The notes beneath the pieces are model-generated. The model was not told the DNA's origin. It saw only the letters and a program-made list of their open reading frames with translations, and searched no databases. The position numbers were made by a program, and so were the translations under genes. A stretch of 64,000 nucleotides of DNA, taken from NCBI GenBank assembly GCA_900540595.1, contig UQGL01000001.1, forward strand, positions 1-64,000. The letters are read 5' to 3'. Shown here one piece after another: positions 54,678 through 63,091 of the stretch. How positions within the stretch are numbered: the first letter of the stretch is position 1; the number at the start of each line of letters is the position of its first letter. The DNA comes from an uncultured Oscillospiraceae bacterium (GTDB lineage: Bacteria > Bacillota > Clostridia > Oscillospirales > Ruminococcaceae).

Positions 54678-54720
54678 CAAAAAGGCACCTGCCGATTCCC
54701 CGGCAGGTGCCTTTTTTATA
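54678..54720. terminator. Bidirectional terminator, gltD / GH13 gene
   Basis: A 14-bp stem (AAAGGCACCTGCCG / CGGCAGGTGCCTTT, 54681-54714) with A and T runs on its two sides. Confidence 0.88.
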
Positions 54721-54725
54721 TCGTA

Positions 54726-56048
54726 TTACCGCTCACATTTCCAGAAATAGCAGCTAAAGGGCTCCAGCCTGCTGCCGCCGCCGAAGTCGTGGTCGGCCCC
54801 GGTGATCAGGTCTACCGCGCGGCCGCAGCCGGCGTCAAAGTGGGCGTCAAACGGGCTGCTGTCCGCATTGATGGCCACCAGCACACGCTCGCCGTCAACG
54901 CGGCGCTCAAAGATAAGCTGCCTGGGCTGCACCAGCACATTGCGGTAGCTGCCCCAACACAGTGCCTTGCTGCCTGTACGGGCATGGGCCAGCGCGGCGA
55001 TCCATGCGGTCAGGTCGTTTTCCTCCGGCTTTTCAATGGCCGGGCGCAGCGTCGGGTCGCCGTTTTTCTTGTCGCCCTCCACGCCCCACTCACTGCCGTA
55101 GTAGACTGCCGGCACACCGGGCATACCGAACAGCAGCCCGTAGAGGGGCGCAAGGCAGCTCTTGTCGGTCAGGATCGTCGCAATGCGCGTTACATCGTGG
55201 TTATCCACAAAACTGAGCAGATGCTTACCCGTGTACAGGCACCACTGTTCGGAGCCGAACTGGCGGTTCAGGCTGTAGCTGATCTCGTGCATGTTGCCGG
55301 TGTTGAAGCTGGAATACAGCCCCTTGTAGCACTCGTAGTTCGTTACGCTGTGGCAGGCGTGGTCGTTCATCCAGCGGTTGTAATCGCCGTGCAGCGTCTC
55401 ACCCACCAGCACAAACTCCGGCTTGATGCTGTTTGCCAAGCCGCGCAGCTCCGCCAAAAAGCCGAGATCGAGGCAGTAGGCCACATCCAGACGCAGACCG
55501 TCAATGTCATAGTCGCGCACCCAGCCGCGCACGGCATCGAACAGGTAGTTTTTGACCTCGGGGTTCTGCAGATTCAGCTTGACCAGCTCGTTGCAGCCCT
55601 CCCACGCCTCATACCAGAAGCCGTCATTGTAATTCGTGTTGCCGTCAAAGCTGATATTGAACCAATCCTTATAGGGGCTGTCCCAGCGCTTTTCCTGCAC
55701 ATCGCGGAACGCCCAGAAACCGCGCCCCACATGGTTGAAAACACCGTCAAGCAGGACCCGGATGCCCGCCGCATGCAGCGCCGCGCAGACCTGCTTGAGA
55801 TCATCATTGGTGCCAAGACGGCAGTCTACCCTGTTGTAGTCACGGGTATCGTAGCCGTGGGCGTCACTCTCAAACAGCGGGTTGAACAGCACGCAGGTTG
55901 CTCCCAGCCGCTTGATATGCTCCACCCAGTCCAGCACACGCAGCAGGCGATGCTCCCCGGCCTGGGTCTGGTCACCGCTGTTCTGCAGCGGCGCACCGCA
56001 AAGGCCCAGCGGATAAATCTGATAAACTACCGCTTCATCGTACCACAT
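54726..56048 (-). CDS. GH13 alpha-amylase family glycosidase
   Basis: A 440-residue alpha-glucan hydrolase. The four conserved regions are DGVFNHVG (101-108), DGLRLDVA with the nucleophile Asp188, GETLHG with the acid Glu217, and FVDNHD with Asp285. It has no signal peptide, so it acts in the cytoplasm, probably on imported maltodextrins, as a maltogenic amylase or cyclomaltodextrinase relative. It lacks their usual N-terminal domain. It is transcribed with the membrane gene 18 nt upstream. Confidence 0.9.
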   Translation of the reverse strand: MWYDEAVVYQIYPLGLCGAPLQNSGDQTQAGEHRLLRVLDWVEHIKRLGATCVLFNPLFESDAHGYDTRDYNRVDCRLGTNDDLKQVCAALHAAGIRVLLDGVFNHVGRGFWAFRDVQEKRWDSPYKDWFNISFDGNTNYNDGFWYEAWEGCNELVKLNLQNPEVKNYLFDAVRGWVRDYDIDGLRLDVAYCLDLGFLAELRGLANSIKPEFVLVGETLHGDYNRWMNDHACHSVTNYECYKGLYSSFNTGNMHEISYSLNRQFGSEQWCLYTGKHLLSFVDNHDVTRIATILTDKSCLAPLYGLLFGMPGVPAVYYGSEWGVEGDKKNGDPTLRPAIEKPEENDLTAWIAALAHARTGSKALCWGSYRNVLVQPRQLIFERRVDGERVLVAINADSSPFDAHFDAGCGRAVDLITGADHDFGGGSRLEPFSCYFWKCER

Positions 56049-56066
56049 GTTTTTCTCCTTCCAAAA

Positions 56067-56606
56067 TCAAAACTTCTTTTTCAGTCTTGGCTTGACCACC
56101 AGATGGTAATACCGCGTCAGCGCGGCCAGCGCCCGGTCGCACAGCCAGAAGGACAGGTTGCCCGCGGCCAAAAGCGCCGCCAGCATGGCCGTTCCATCGG
56201 CCAGCAGCTCGTCCAGAACAGCGGGACCGAGCAATGCAAACAGCAAAAGATAGACCAGCACAGTGGCCGCATTGAATACAGCAAATTTTATGATCCAGCG
56301 CACCCACCTGCTTTTTATCGTGTTGAGCTTTACACGCAGCACAGGGTAATACCCCATGACCAGCACATAGAAAAACGCCAGCTCGGTCTCCGGCACAAAC
56401 AACACAGCCAAAATCGACACCGTCGCGTAGAGAGTCAGCGCATAGCGCGGGCCGTAGTCCTCCAGCACCGGAATAAGCAGAAAAGCCGCGAGCATCGGCG
56501 CAGCGTAGGTGCCGATCTGTAAGGCGCTGCCGATGAGCAGAAGCACCACCGACAGCGCCCCCAGCATACCGCAGAGCGCGATCTTCTGGCTTTCCGTTTT
56601 GCGCAT
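56067..56606 (-). CDS. Membrane protein, possible ECF-type S component
   Basis: A 179-residue protein with about five membrane helices. The pattern IALCGMLGALSVVLLLIGS at the start and VMGYYPVLR in the middle resembles small substrate-binding S components of ECF transporters and related uncharacterised Clostridia proteins. I cannot assign a substrate. GGGAGGGAG precedes ATG 56606. It is first in a two-gene operon with the GH13 enzyme. Confidence 0.65.
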   Translation of the reverse strand: MRKTESQKIALCGMLGALSVVLLLIGSALQIGTYAAPMLAAFLLIPVLEDYGPRYALTLYATVSILAVLFVPETELAFFYVLVMGYYPVLRVKLNTIKSRWVRWIIKFAVFNAATVLVYLLLFALLGPAVLDELLADGTAMLAALLAAGNLSFWLCDRALAALTRYYHLVVKPRLKKKF

Positions 56607-56789
56607 GGTGTTTTCTCCCTCCCGCCTTAGCCTTTCACGCGATTCTTGTACATTATACCCCGTTTTGTTCCACATTGCAAGGATTTGCTGTTTATTTTGT
56701 ACAATTTTACATAGGCGTGCCCCTTTTCCTACCAGAATAAAGCCTCTGGCGATGTTATGCGGGGCCTTTCGTCAGGCGCGCCGCCTGTG

Positions 56790-57632
56790 TTACCCGGCTG
56801 GCTGTTCCTTTGGCTGGCTTACCTCGTCCTTGACGGCCTGCATCTGTGCGACCGTACAGAAGGTATAGCCCTCCTCCCGGAACCATTGTATGATGTCCGG
56901 CAGGGCCTTCACAGTCTGGCCGGTGGCCTTGGTATCGTGCAGCAGCACCACGCAGAGGTCGTGCCCCTCGGCATCGCGGCGGATATTGCGCAGGATCTGC
57001 GCCGCATCGGGGTGGCTGGCGGTGGCATCCTCCGCGCAGACATTCCAGTCGATCCAGTGGTAGCCCTTCTGTTCGGCCTGCGCCTTGAGCGTTTTCATAA
57101 TGCCGCGCCCGCCGTAGCGGTGGCTGACCGTGTTTGTGCTGCCGCCGGGAAAGCGCAGCCAGTCAATGCCGCCAACATCAACATAGGGCTCCAGCGCCTG
57201 CCGCAGCGCCTTGATGTCCTGCCAGAAGGCATCGGTGCTCGCGTAAATTTTCGAGTACTGATGTGTCGCGCTGTGCAGCGCAATTTGGTGCCCCGCCGCC
57301 GCAATGTCTGCCACCAGCGGCAGATAGCGCTCGTTGGCGTCCTGCGCGCAGACAAAAAAGGTGGCCGGGACCTGCTCCCGATCGAGGATCTCCAGAATCG
57401 GCACGGTATTTTTGCTCGGTCCGTCATCAAAGGTCAGGCAGACCATTTTGGGCAGCGCCGTCTCCCCGGTAGCAGCCGACACGGCAAAACAGTCGTTGGG
57501 GGTGTCGGTATCGGTATATTCACAGTGGTACAGCCGATGAATAATGCCGAGCAGCAGCGTCAGCAGCACCGCCGCAGCCAGCGCGGACAGCAGCCGCCCG
57601 CCTCGTTCCTCCCGGTTTGCATTGCGCCGCAT
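56790..57632 (-). CDS. Polysaccharide deacetylase (NodB domain), membrane anchored
   Basis: A 280-residue enzyme with an N-terminal membrane helix (about 15-32) and an extracellular NodB domain. The catalytic Asp69 and metal Asp70 are in LTFDDGPS. The metal histidines are His120 and His124 (HSATH). Later motifs are RFPGGS and LLHD. It probably removes acetyl groups from peptidoglycan or another N-acetyl glycan. The ATG at 57632 follows GGGGAGGGG. Monocistronic. Confidence 0.9.
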   Translation of the reverse strand: MRRNANREERGGRLLSALAAAVLLTLLLGIIHRLYHCEYTDTDTPNDCFAVSAATGETALPKMVCLTFDDGPSKNTVPILEILDREQVPATFFVCAQDANERYLPLVADIAAAGHQIALHSATHQYSKIYASTDAFWQDIKALRQALEPYVDVGGIDWLRFPGGSTNTVSHRYGGRGIMKTLKAQAEQKGYHWIDWNVCAEDATASHPDAAQILRNIRRDAEGHDLCVVLLHDTKATGQTVKALPDIIQWFREEGYTFCTVAQMQAVKDEVSQPKEQPAG

Positions 57633-57687
57633 GGCAAGCCCCTCCCCTGTTTTGGTCTGGTAAAGGGTATGCGCATGGCACCGCAAA

Positions 57688-57717
57688 TAGACACGCAGCG
57701 GCGGGGTGTGGTATAAT
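57688..57717 (+). promoter_or_regulatory. Candidate promoter of the AT-rich gene
   Basis: TAGACA (57688-57693), an 18-bp spacer and TATAAT (57712-57717). Confidence 0.5.
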
Positions 57718-57749
57718 AAGGTAAATCGGAATTTTGGGAGGAATAAAAT

Positions 57750-58280
57750 TTGAAAGTAAAGAATAAGAAACGATTGATAATATTTTCAACTTTGTATATA
57801 GTTGGCTATTTATATTTTTGTATATTTGGTGGAATCAATTATGGAATGAAAATTTCAGATAATCCAGCTCTAGACATCATGATCAGATCTTCCGGCTTTC
57901 CTGTTGGTGTACGTAATTTGTCGCTTGTGATATTTATATGGATTATACTCTCTTTTTTTCTGGTGCTTTCTATTTTATGGCAAACAGATTTAGCTGGGCA
58001 AAAGTTAAACAGAACAGCTTTGATTTGCTTGGGAATCAACCTACTGTTCACTTGTTTATCGAGAGGTATTGTAGAGAGTATTGTCAGTGGTGTTGCTGAG
58101 GGACTTTTTACAATGCTGATAATTGTTGCTGTTCTCTTTGCTATCGTTGGTGTCGCTATAGGAATCACTTATTTCGTACAAAAAAAGAACGGAGTATTGA
58201 ATTCATATGAGGCATTTTCTGATATTATGACTGAAGATGAGTTTGAACGATGGCAAAAAAGAAAGAATAAAATAAAATAA
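57750..58280 (+). CDS. Hypothetical AT-rich membrane protein
   Basis: A 176-residue protein starting with TTG, preceded by GGGAGG (57736-57741). It has four to five membrane helices (about 8-30, 58-80, 88-110, 118-140) and a short charged tail (EDEFERWQKRKNKIK). I do not recognise a family. Its base composition is far more A+T-rich than its neighbours, which points to recent transfer. It is a single gene between the deacetylase and trkH. Confidence 0.72.
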   Translation: MKVKNKKRLIIFSTLYIVGYLYFCIFGGINYGMKISDNPALDIMIRSSGFPVGVRNLSLVIFIWIILSFFLVLSILWQTDLAGQKLNRTALICLGINLLFTCLSRGIVESIVSGVAEGLFTMLIIVAVLFAIVGVAIGITYFVQKKNGVLNSYEAFSDIMTEDEFERWQKRKNKIK

Positions 58281-58371
58281 CCAACTTCCAGTTTGTGGGG
58301 GTACTCACATTTTTTCCCGCCTATAGCCCCCTTTAAAAACAGATTGGCACCGCAAGGCAGTACGCCCCTTG

Positions 58372-58399
58372 CGGCGGTCAGAGGGCTGGCCGCCCTACC
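58372..58399. repeat. Modular palindrome half unit, locus 16
   Basis: A right half unit only: GGCGGTCAGAGGGCTGGCCGCCCTAC. It lies downstream of the AT-rich gene. Confidence 0.55.
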
Positions 58400-58430
58400 C
58401 CCTACCCCAGAAACGTCCATACATAAACCA

Positions 58431-58468
58431 AAACCGGGCAGCTGCCGTAAAGATGGCAGCTGCCCGGT
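58431..58468. terminator. Terminator between the AT-rich gene and trkH
   Basis: A 15-bp perfect stem, AACCGGGCAGCTGCC / GGCAGCTGCCCGGTT. Strong in either direction, although T runs are weak. Confidence 0.6.
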
Positions 58469-58483
58469 TCTATGATTGTATTG

Positions 58484-58523
58484 GTTTGGAATTTCCTTGG
58501 TTCTTTCTTTGTAAAGAAAGAAC
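58484..58523. repeat. 40-nt hairpin repeat, copy 2
   Basis: The inverse-orientation copy of 17755-17794. Here GTTTGGAATTTCC precedes the stem GTTCTTTCTTT / AAAGAAAGAAC. It lies 14 nt beyond the trkH stop and could be its terminator. Confidence 0.65.
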
Positions 58524-58537
58524 ACCCGCCCTCCCCC

Positions 58538-60013
58538 TTACTTCGCTCTTGCGCCGCGCAGGGCATAGTTGCGCTTGCGCCACAGGCGCGGGGCAAACAG
58601 TGCCAGCATCGGGTAAAGCTCCAAGCGGCCTGCCAGCATGTCAAAGGCCAGCAGCAGCTTGACCGGGGCGGAAAATTCCGCAAAGCTGCCCATCGGGCAG
58701 ACCAGCTCCAGACCGGGGCCGACATTGTTCAGGCAGGTTGCGACTGCCGTAAAGGTCGTGACCACATCAAAGCCGTCCAGTGAGACAAGCAGCACCGACA
58801 GCGTCAGCAGCATGATATAAATGTTAAAATAGTTGTGTACACCGCGCAGGGTCTTTTCGTCCAGCGGCTTTCCCTCAAACCGGACCGTGGTGACGGCGTG
58901 GCTGTGCAGCATCTTGTTCAGATCCTGCCGCGCCGCCTTGAAGAAGATGATAACGCGGGAGACCTTTAAGCCGCCCGCCGTTGAGCCGGCGCAGGCGCCC
59001 ACAAAGGTCAGGATCACGATGACGACCCGCGAATAGGTCGGCCAGAGGTTGAAGTCCACCGTGGCGTAGCCCGTGGTCGTCACGATGGACGACACCTGAA
59101 AGAACGCCGTGCGCAGCGCCGTGCCGACAGAGTCGTACAGCCCTGCGATGTTCGCCGTGATGGTCAGGGTCGAGAACGCCACGATGCCCAGATAGACATG
59201 CAGCTCCTCCGAGGCGAGAGCCTCACGGAAATGGCGGAGCAACAGGAAATAATACAGGTTGAAGTTGATGCCGAACAGCAGCATAAACACGCCGATCACG
59301 ACCTCAAAATAAGGGTCGTTGTAGGCACCCACGCTCAGCGTCTTGTTGCTGAAGCCGCCGGTGCCCGCCGTGCCGAAAGAGTGAATGAGCGCGTCAAACA
59401 GCGGCATGCCGCCCGCGCAGAGCATGACTGTCTCGATAACGGTCATGGTGAGATAGATGGCGTAGAGGATTTTGGCGCTGTCGCTCAATTTGCTCGAGAT
59501 CTTGCCGCAGGTCGGGCCGGGGACCTCGGCGCGCATCAGGTGCATGGCGCGGCCGTCCGTCATGGGCAGCACCGCCATCGCAAAAACAAGAACGCCCATG
59601 CCACCGATCCAGTGGGAAAAGCTGCGCCAGAACAGGATGCCGTGGCTCAGCGACTCAACATCGGTCAAAATCGTGGAGCCGGTGGTCGTAAAGCCCGAAA
59701 CCATCTCAAAAAAGGCGTCCACAAAGGACGGGATCTCACCGGTGATGATAAAGGGAAGCGCACCGAAAACCGACAGCAGCACCCAGACCAGCGCCACGAT
59801 CGCCAGACCGTCGCGGGCGTAGATCTTGGTGTCCTTGGGGCTTTTCAGGCTGGCGGCAAGGCCCAGCACCAGCAGGATCAGCACCGGGATCAGGAATGCG
59901 GGGATCGAGGCCCACTCGCCGTAGATCGCTGCGCACCCCATGGGAAAGAGCATCAGCGCCGCCTCGATCAGGAAGATGCGCCCCAGCACAAACCCTACCA
60001 TTTTATAGTTCAT
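58538..60013 (-). CDS. trkH: TrkH-family potassium uptake membrane subunit
   Basis: A 491-residue potassium transporter with four pore loops: TTTGSTI, GTAGTGGFS, the TTTGYAT region with CAGSTAGGLKVSR, and NNVGPG. It forms a Trk/Ktr system with TrkA, encoded 7 nt upstream. The small spacing and gene order indicate one operon. Confidence 0.95.
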   Translation of the reverse strand: MNYKMVGFVLGRIFLIEAALMLFPMGCAAIYGEWASIPAFLIPVLILLVLGLAASLKSPKDTKIYARDGLAIVALVWVLLSVFGALPFIITGEIPSFVDAFFEMVSGFTTTGSTILTDVESLSHGILFWRSFSHWIGGMGVLVFAMAVLPMTDGRAMHLMRAEVPGPTCGKISSKLSDSAKILYAIYLTMTVIETVMLCAGGMPLFDALIHSFGTAGTGGFSNKTLSVGAYNDPYFEVVIGVFMLLFGINFNLYYFLLLRHFREALASEELHVYLGIVAFSTLTITANIAGLYDSVGTALRTAFFQVSSIVTTTGYATVDFNLWPTYSRVVIVILTFVGACAGSTAGGLKVSRVIIFFKAARQDLNKMLHSHAVTTVRFEGKPLDEKTLRGVHNYFNIYIMLLTLSVLLVSLDGFDVVTTFTAVATCLNNVGPGLELVCPMGSFAEFSAPVKLLLAFDMLAGRLELYPMLALFAPRLWRKRNYALRGARAK

Positions 60014-60020
60014 ACCGCCC

Positions 60021-61385
60021 TCACTTTACAATGTCACGCAGCGCATGCAGCGTTGTGTCGGTGGTGACGATGACAACATCATCACCCTCCTGCAGGGCGT
60101 CATTGCCGGAGGGAATGACCGTCTGGCCGCTGCGGCGCACGATGCCTGCCACCAGCAGGCCCTTGCGCAGCGTCAGATCCTTGAGCGGCACACCGATGAA
60201 GGGCAGGCCCGGGGCCACATTGAACTCCAGCGCCTCGACCCGGCCGCCCACAAGGCGGTGCAGCGTCTTGATATTCTCCGACTCAAAGCTGTTTTGCATG
60301 GCGCGGACATACATGGCGATGGACTCCGATGTAACCGATGCCGTGGAGACCACACTGTCCACCATGCCCTTGGCTGTGGCCAGATCTGCAAAGGAGCTGC
60401 GGTTGATCTTTGCCACCACCTTGCAGGAGTTCATCTGGGAGGCATACATTGCCAGAATGATGTTCGTCTCGTCCAGACCGGTCAGCGCCACAAAGGCGTC
60501 CATCTCGGTGATGCGCTCCTCGCTCAGCAGCTCGGCGTCCGCACCGTCCCCGTGGATGACCAGCACGCCGGGGAACTTCTCGCTCATTTCCTGACAGCGG
60601 GCCGCATCGCTGTCGATGACGGTGACGCGCTTCTGGATGTCCTGCAGCTCCTTGACGAGGTAGTAGGCCATCCGGCTTGCGCCGACGATCATGACATTGT
60701 TTGCCTTCTCCTTAAAGAGGTTCAGCCGGCGGAAGAAGGACTCAAGGTCCCGGGCCGAGGCGGTCAGGTAGATCTTATCCCCCGCCTGCAGCGTAAAGGC
60801 ACCGGTGGGTATGATCGTCTCACTGCCGCGTGCGACCGCACAGATCAGGATCTTAACGCGGATGTTGCGGTAGAGGTCTGTCAGCTGCAGGCCGACCAGC
60901 GGGTTGTCCTCGGCCAGGCGGTATTCGATCAGCTCAAACCGCTGGCGGCAGAACTGCTCGCGCTTGATGGCCGAGGGGAAGCGCAGCACCCGCGCGATCT
61001 CGCGGGCGGTGGTCTTTTCCGGGTTGATGATCATCGACAGGCCCAGCTCATCGCGCATAAAGCGCAGCTGCTTCTCATACTCCGGGTTGCGGATACGGGC
61101 AATGGTGTGCTGCGTGCCGAGCTTTTTCGCCACAAGGCAGGCAAGGATGTTGATCTCATCGCTGGAGGTCGTGGCAATCAGAAGATCCGCGCCGTCCTCG
61201 AACGCCTCCTTCTGGACCTCATAGCTGCCACCGTTGCCGGGCACGCCGCGCACATCATAGATGTTTACGATATCCTCGATCAGGTCAGGGTTCTGGTCGA
61301 TAACGACAATGTCATTGTTTTCCGCCGTAAGCTGGGCGGTCAAGGCACGGCCGACTTTGCCAAGGCCGATGACCACGATTCTCAT
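60021..61385 (-). CDS. trkA: TrkA-family potassium uptake regulatory subunit
   Basis: A 454-residue cytoplasmic gating protein made of two RCK units. The first Rossmann fold is VIGLGKVGRALTAQL at the N-terminus, and the second is MIVGASRMAYYLVKEL near residue 230. Each is followed by a TrkA-C domain. It binds nucleotides (NAD(H) or ATP/ADP) and controls TrkH. The two-unit length matches TrkA rather than KtrA. The leader contains repeat locus 17. Confidence 0.95.
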   Translation of the reverse strand: MRIVVIGLGKVGRALTAQLTAENNDIVVIDQNPDLIEDIVNIYDVRGVPGNGGSYEVQKEAFEDGADLLIATTSSDEINILACLVAKKLGTQHTIARIRNPEYEKQLRFMRDELGLSMIINPEKTTAREIARVLRFPSAIKREQFCRQRFELIEYRLAEDNPLVGLQLTDLYRNIRVKILICAVARGSETIIPTGAFTLQAGDKIYLTASARDLESFFRRLNLFKEKANNVMIVGASRMAYYLVKELQDIQKRVTVIDSDAARCQEMSEKFPGVLVIHGDGADAELLSEERITEMDAFVALTGLDETNIILAMYASQMNSCKVVAKINRSSFADLATAKGMVDSVVSTASVTSESIAMYVRAMQNSFESENIKTLHRLVGGRVEALEFNVAPGLPFIGVPLKDLTLRKGLLVAGIVRRSGQTVIPSGNDALQEGDDVVIVTTDTTLHALRDIVK

Positions 61386-61422
61386 ACGAACGCTCCATTC
61401 TCTTTTTCAAAGCGGGAACACA

Positions 61423-61530
61423 TGTAGGGGCGACCATTGGTCGCCCGCGCAGCCTTATCGCTGCACTGCGTTCCCCCCATCGTTTCCTGCATGGCAAGCG
61501 GGCAGCGGGCGAGCAATGCTCGCCCCTACA
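61423..61530. repeat. Modular palindrome repeat, locus 17
   Basis: Left core GGGCGACCATTGGTCGCCC, a long linker of about 60 nt, right core GGGCGAGCAATGCTCGCCC, ends TGTAGGGG and CCCCTACA. It lies in the trkA leader. Confidence 0.85.
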
Positions 61531-61577
61531 AGCGCCGCGTCCGGCTATGCAAGCAAGACTTGTGCATTATTAAGCCC

Positions 61578-61605
61578 ATTATAACAAAGCCGCAGGAAAA
61601 AGCAA
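61578..61605 (-). promoter_or_regulatory. Promoter of trkAH
   Basis: On the minus strand TTGCTT (61605-61600), a 16-bp spacer and TATAAT (61583-61578). The leader is about 185 nt and includes repeat locus 17. Confidence 0.6.
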
Positions 61606-61680
61606 TAGGACATTTTCACGGATTGTACAAGATTTTTTGAAAAAGTCCGCAAATCAGCACCCTGCAGGACAAATTTTGCA

Positions 61681-61709
61681 TTGACAAGCTGCCGGAAACT
61701 TGCTATAAT
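61681..61709 (+). promoter_or_regulatory. Consensus promoter of rpsF-ssb-rpsR
   Basis: TTGACA (61681-61686), a 17-bp spacer and TATAAT (61704-61709): a perfect sigma-A consensus. A hairpin CTGTGTG-AA-ATCACACAG (61716-61733) begins the leader. Confidence 0.9.
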
Positions 61710-61737
61710 TAGATGCTGTGTGAAATCACACAGTTAT

Positions 61738-61764
61738 CCTTGTCTTTTCCGTTAAAAGAGAAGG
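61738..61764 (+). promoter_or_regulatory. S6:S18-binding leader hairpin
   Basis: Arms CCTT-G-TCTTTT and AAAAGA-G-AAGG enclose a loop starting CCG. Leaders of rpsF operons in many bacteria carry a hairpin with a conserved CCG that binds the S6:S18 complex for feedback control, and this one fits in position and shape. The ribosome binding site AAAGGAGG follows. Confidence 0.65.
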
Positions 61765-61793
61765 CCTAATGTCCAAAAGGAGGTGCACAGAAT

Positions 61794-62078
61794 ATGGCTA
61801 AGTACGAAACCATGATGGTTACCACCGCGAACCTCGACGAAGAGGCTTCCAACGCTCTGATCAACAAGTTCAAGAACCTGATCGCAGCGAATGGTACGAT
61901 CGATTCTGTTGATGATTGGGGCAAGAAGCGTCTTGCTTACCCCATCAACGATGAGACCGAGGGTGTGTACACGGTGATCAGCTTCACCAGCGAGCCCGAT
62001 TTCCCGGCTGAGCTGGACCGCGTTTTCAAGATCACTGAGGGCGTTCTTCGCAGCATGACTCTTGCTGTTGAGGAGTAA
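61794..62078 (+). CDS. rpsF: 30S ribosomal protein S6
   Basis: A 94-residue S6 with the YETMMVTTANLDEE start and GKKRLAYPINDETEG segment. It binds S18 on the small subunit. It is first in the conserved rpsF-ssb-rpsR operon. Confidence 0.97.
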   Translation: MAKYETMMVTTANLDEEASNALINKFKNLIAANGTIDSVDDWGKKRLAYPINDETEGVYTVISFTSEPDFPAELDRVFKITEGVLRSMTLAVEE

Positions 62079-62089
62079 GGAGTAAACCA

Positions 62090-62566
62090 ATGCTGAATGT
62101 TGTTGCTATTATGGGCCGCCTTGCCGCGGACCCGCAGCTGCGCCAGACCACGACCGGCAAAAACGTTGCTTCGTTCCGCATCGCATGCGACCGCGGACGC
62201 CGCGACGCCAACGGCCAGAGTCAGGCTGACTGGCTGGATGTTGTTGCCTGGGATCGCACGGCAGAGTTTGTCTGCAAGTATTTCCAGAAGGGTTCTCTGA
62301 TCGCTATTGACGGCCGTTTGCAGAGCCGCCAGTATCAGGACAAGAACGGCAACAACCGCACCGCGATTGAGATCGTGGCCAACAACGTCAACTTTGCCGC
62401 TCCTAAATCCGCAAACGCCGCACCGATGGGTGATGCCGGCTACGGCGCACCCATGGCAGCCCCCGCCGCCCGTCCTGCTGTGCAGGCCAATCCTGCGCCG
62501 AGCTATTCTGCCGGCAGCAATGATGACTTTGCACTGATTGAGGATGAGGGCGACCTGCCGTTCTAA
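62090..62566 (+). CDS. ssb: Single-stranded DNA-binding protein
   Basis: A 158-residue SSB. The OB fold covers residues 1-105 (LNVVAIMGRLAADPQLR; WLDVVAWDRTAEF). A Gly/Ala/Pro-rich linker follows, and the acidic tip ends DEGDLPF, the site that recruits repair and replication partners. Confidence 0.97.
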   Translation: MLNVVAIMGRLAADPQLRQTTTGKNVASFRIACDRGRRDANGQSQADWLDVVAWDRTAEFVCKYFQKGSLIAIDGRLQSRQYQDKNGNNRTAIEIVANNVNFAAPKSANAAPMGDAGYGAPMAAPAARPAVQANPAPSYSAGSNDDFALIEDEGDLPF

Positions 62567-62602
62567 AATCGAAAGTATCATTCTAACAAGGAGGTTTCCA
62601 CA

Positions 62603-62845
62603 ATGGCTATGGATCGTTCTTCTCGTCCGATGCATCGTGGCCGCAAGAAGGTTTGCTCCTTCTGCGTTGACCGCGTTGATCACATTGATTACAAGGATCT
62701 GCCCCGCCTGCGCAAGTACGTGAGCGAGCGCGCCAAGATCATTCCCCGCCGTGTGACCGGTACCTGTGCTTTCCATCAGCGTGAGCTGACGGTTGCCATC
62801 AAGCGTGCCCGCTACATGGCTCTGATGCCCTACGTCAGCGACTAA
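62603..62845 (+). CDS. rpsR: 30S ribosomal protein S18, zinc-ligand type
   Basis: An 80-residue S18 ([20 protein letters not shown]). It keeps the Cys ligands CSFC near residue 18 and TCAFH near 54, the zinc-binding (C+) form rather than the zinc-free paralogue. AAGGAGG precedes the start. Last gene of the operon. Confidence 0.97.
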   Translation: MAMDRSSRPMHRGRKKVCSFCVDRVDHIDYKDLPRLRKYVSERAKIIPRRVTGTCAFHQRELTVAIKRARYMALMPYVSD

Positions 62846-62879
62846 TCTCGCCGCGTTGGCATTGCCAAAATGCACTGAA

Positions 62880-62914
62880 AAAGAGCAGTTCTTCACGAAC
62901 TGCTCTTTTTTTGT
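62880..62914 (+). terminator. Terminator of rpsF-ssb-rpsR
   Basis: A 12-bp stem, AAAGAGCAGTTC / GAACTGCTCTTT, followed by a T run and G. Confidence 0.9.
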
Positions 62915-62930
62915 TTCTTACACCGCAAAC

Positions 62931-63076
62931 GGGAAGAGCCCCTCAGGCCTCGCAGGCTCGGCCAGCTCCCCGCATGGCGGGGAGCCTTTCTGACAGCGGC
63001 CTTTGGCCGCCTTAAAAAGCCTCCTCACGCAGTGGGGAGGTGGTCGAGCGAAGCGATGACCGGAGGGGCTTTTCCC
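62931..63076. repeat. Type-2 repeat, locus 4 (diverged)
   Basis: Terminal inverted repeats GGGAAGAGCCCCTC / GAGGGGCTTTTCCC enclose hairpins GCTCCCC...GGGGAGC and CCTCCTCACGCAGTGGGGAGG. It is related to the other type-2 loci but rearranged. It ends 15 nt before the kinase stop codon. Confidence 0.7.
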
Positions 63077-63091
63077 ACCTGCCGCTATCAC

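Noticed and set aside
54616..54680. Short open frames running through intergenic repeats (here and at other repeat loci).
   Set aside because: The translations are Pro/Gly/Arg-rich products of the palindromes, with no ribosome binding sites.
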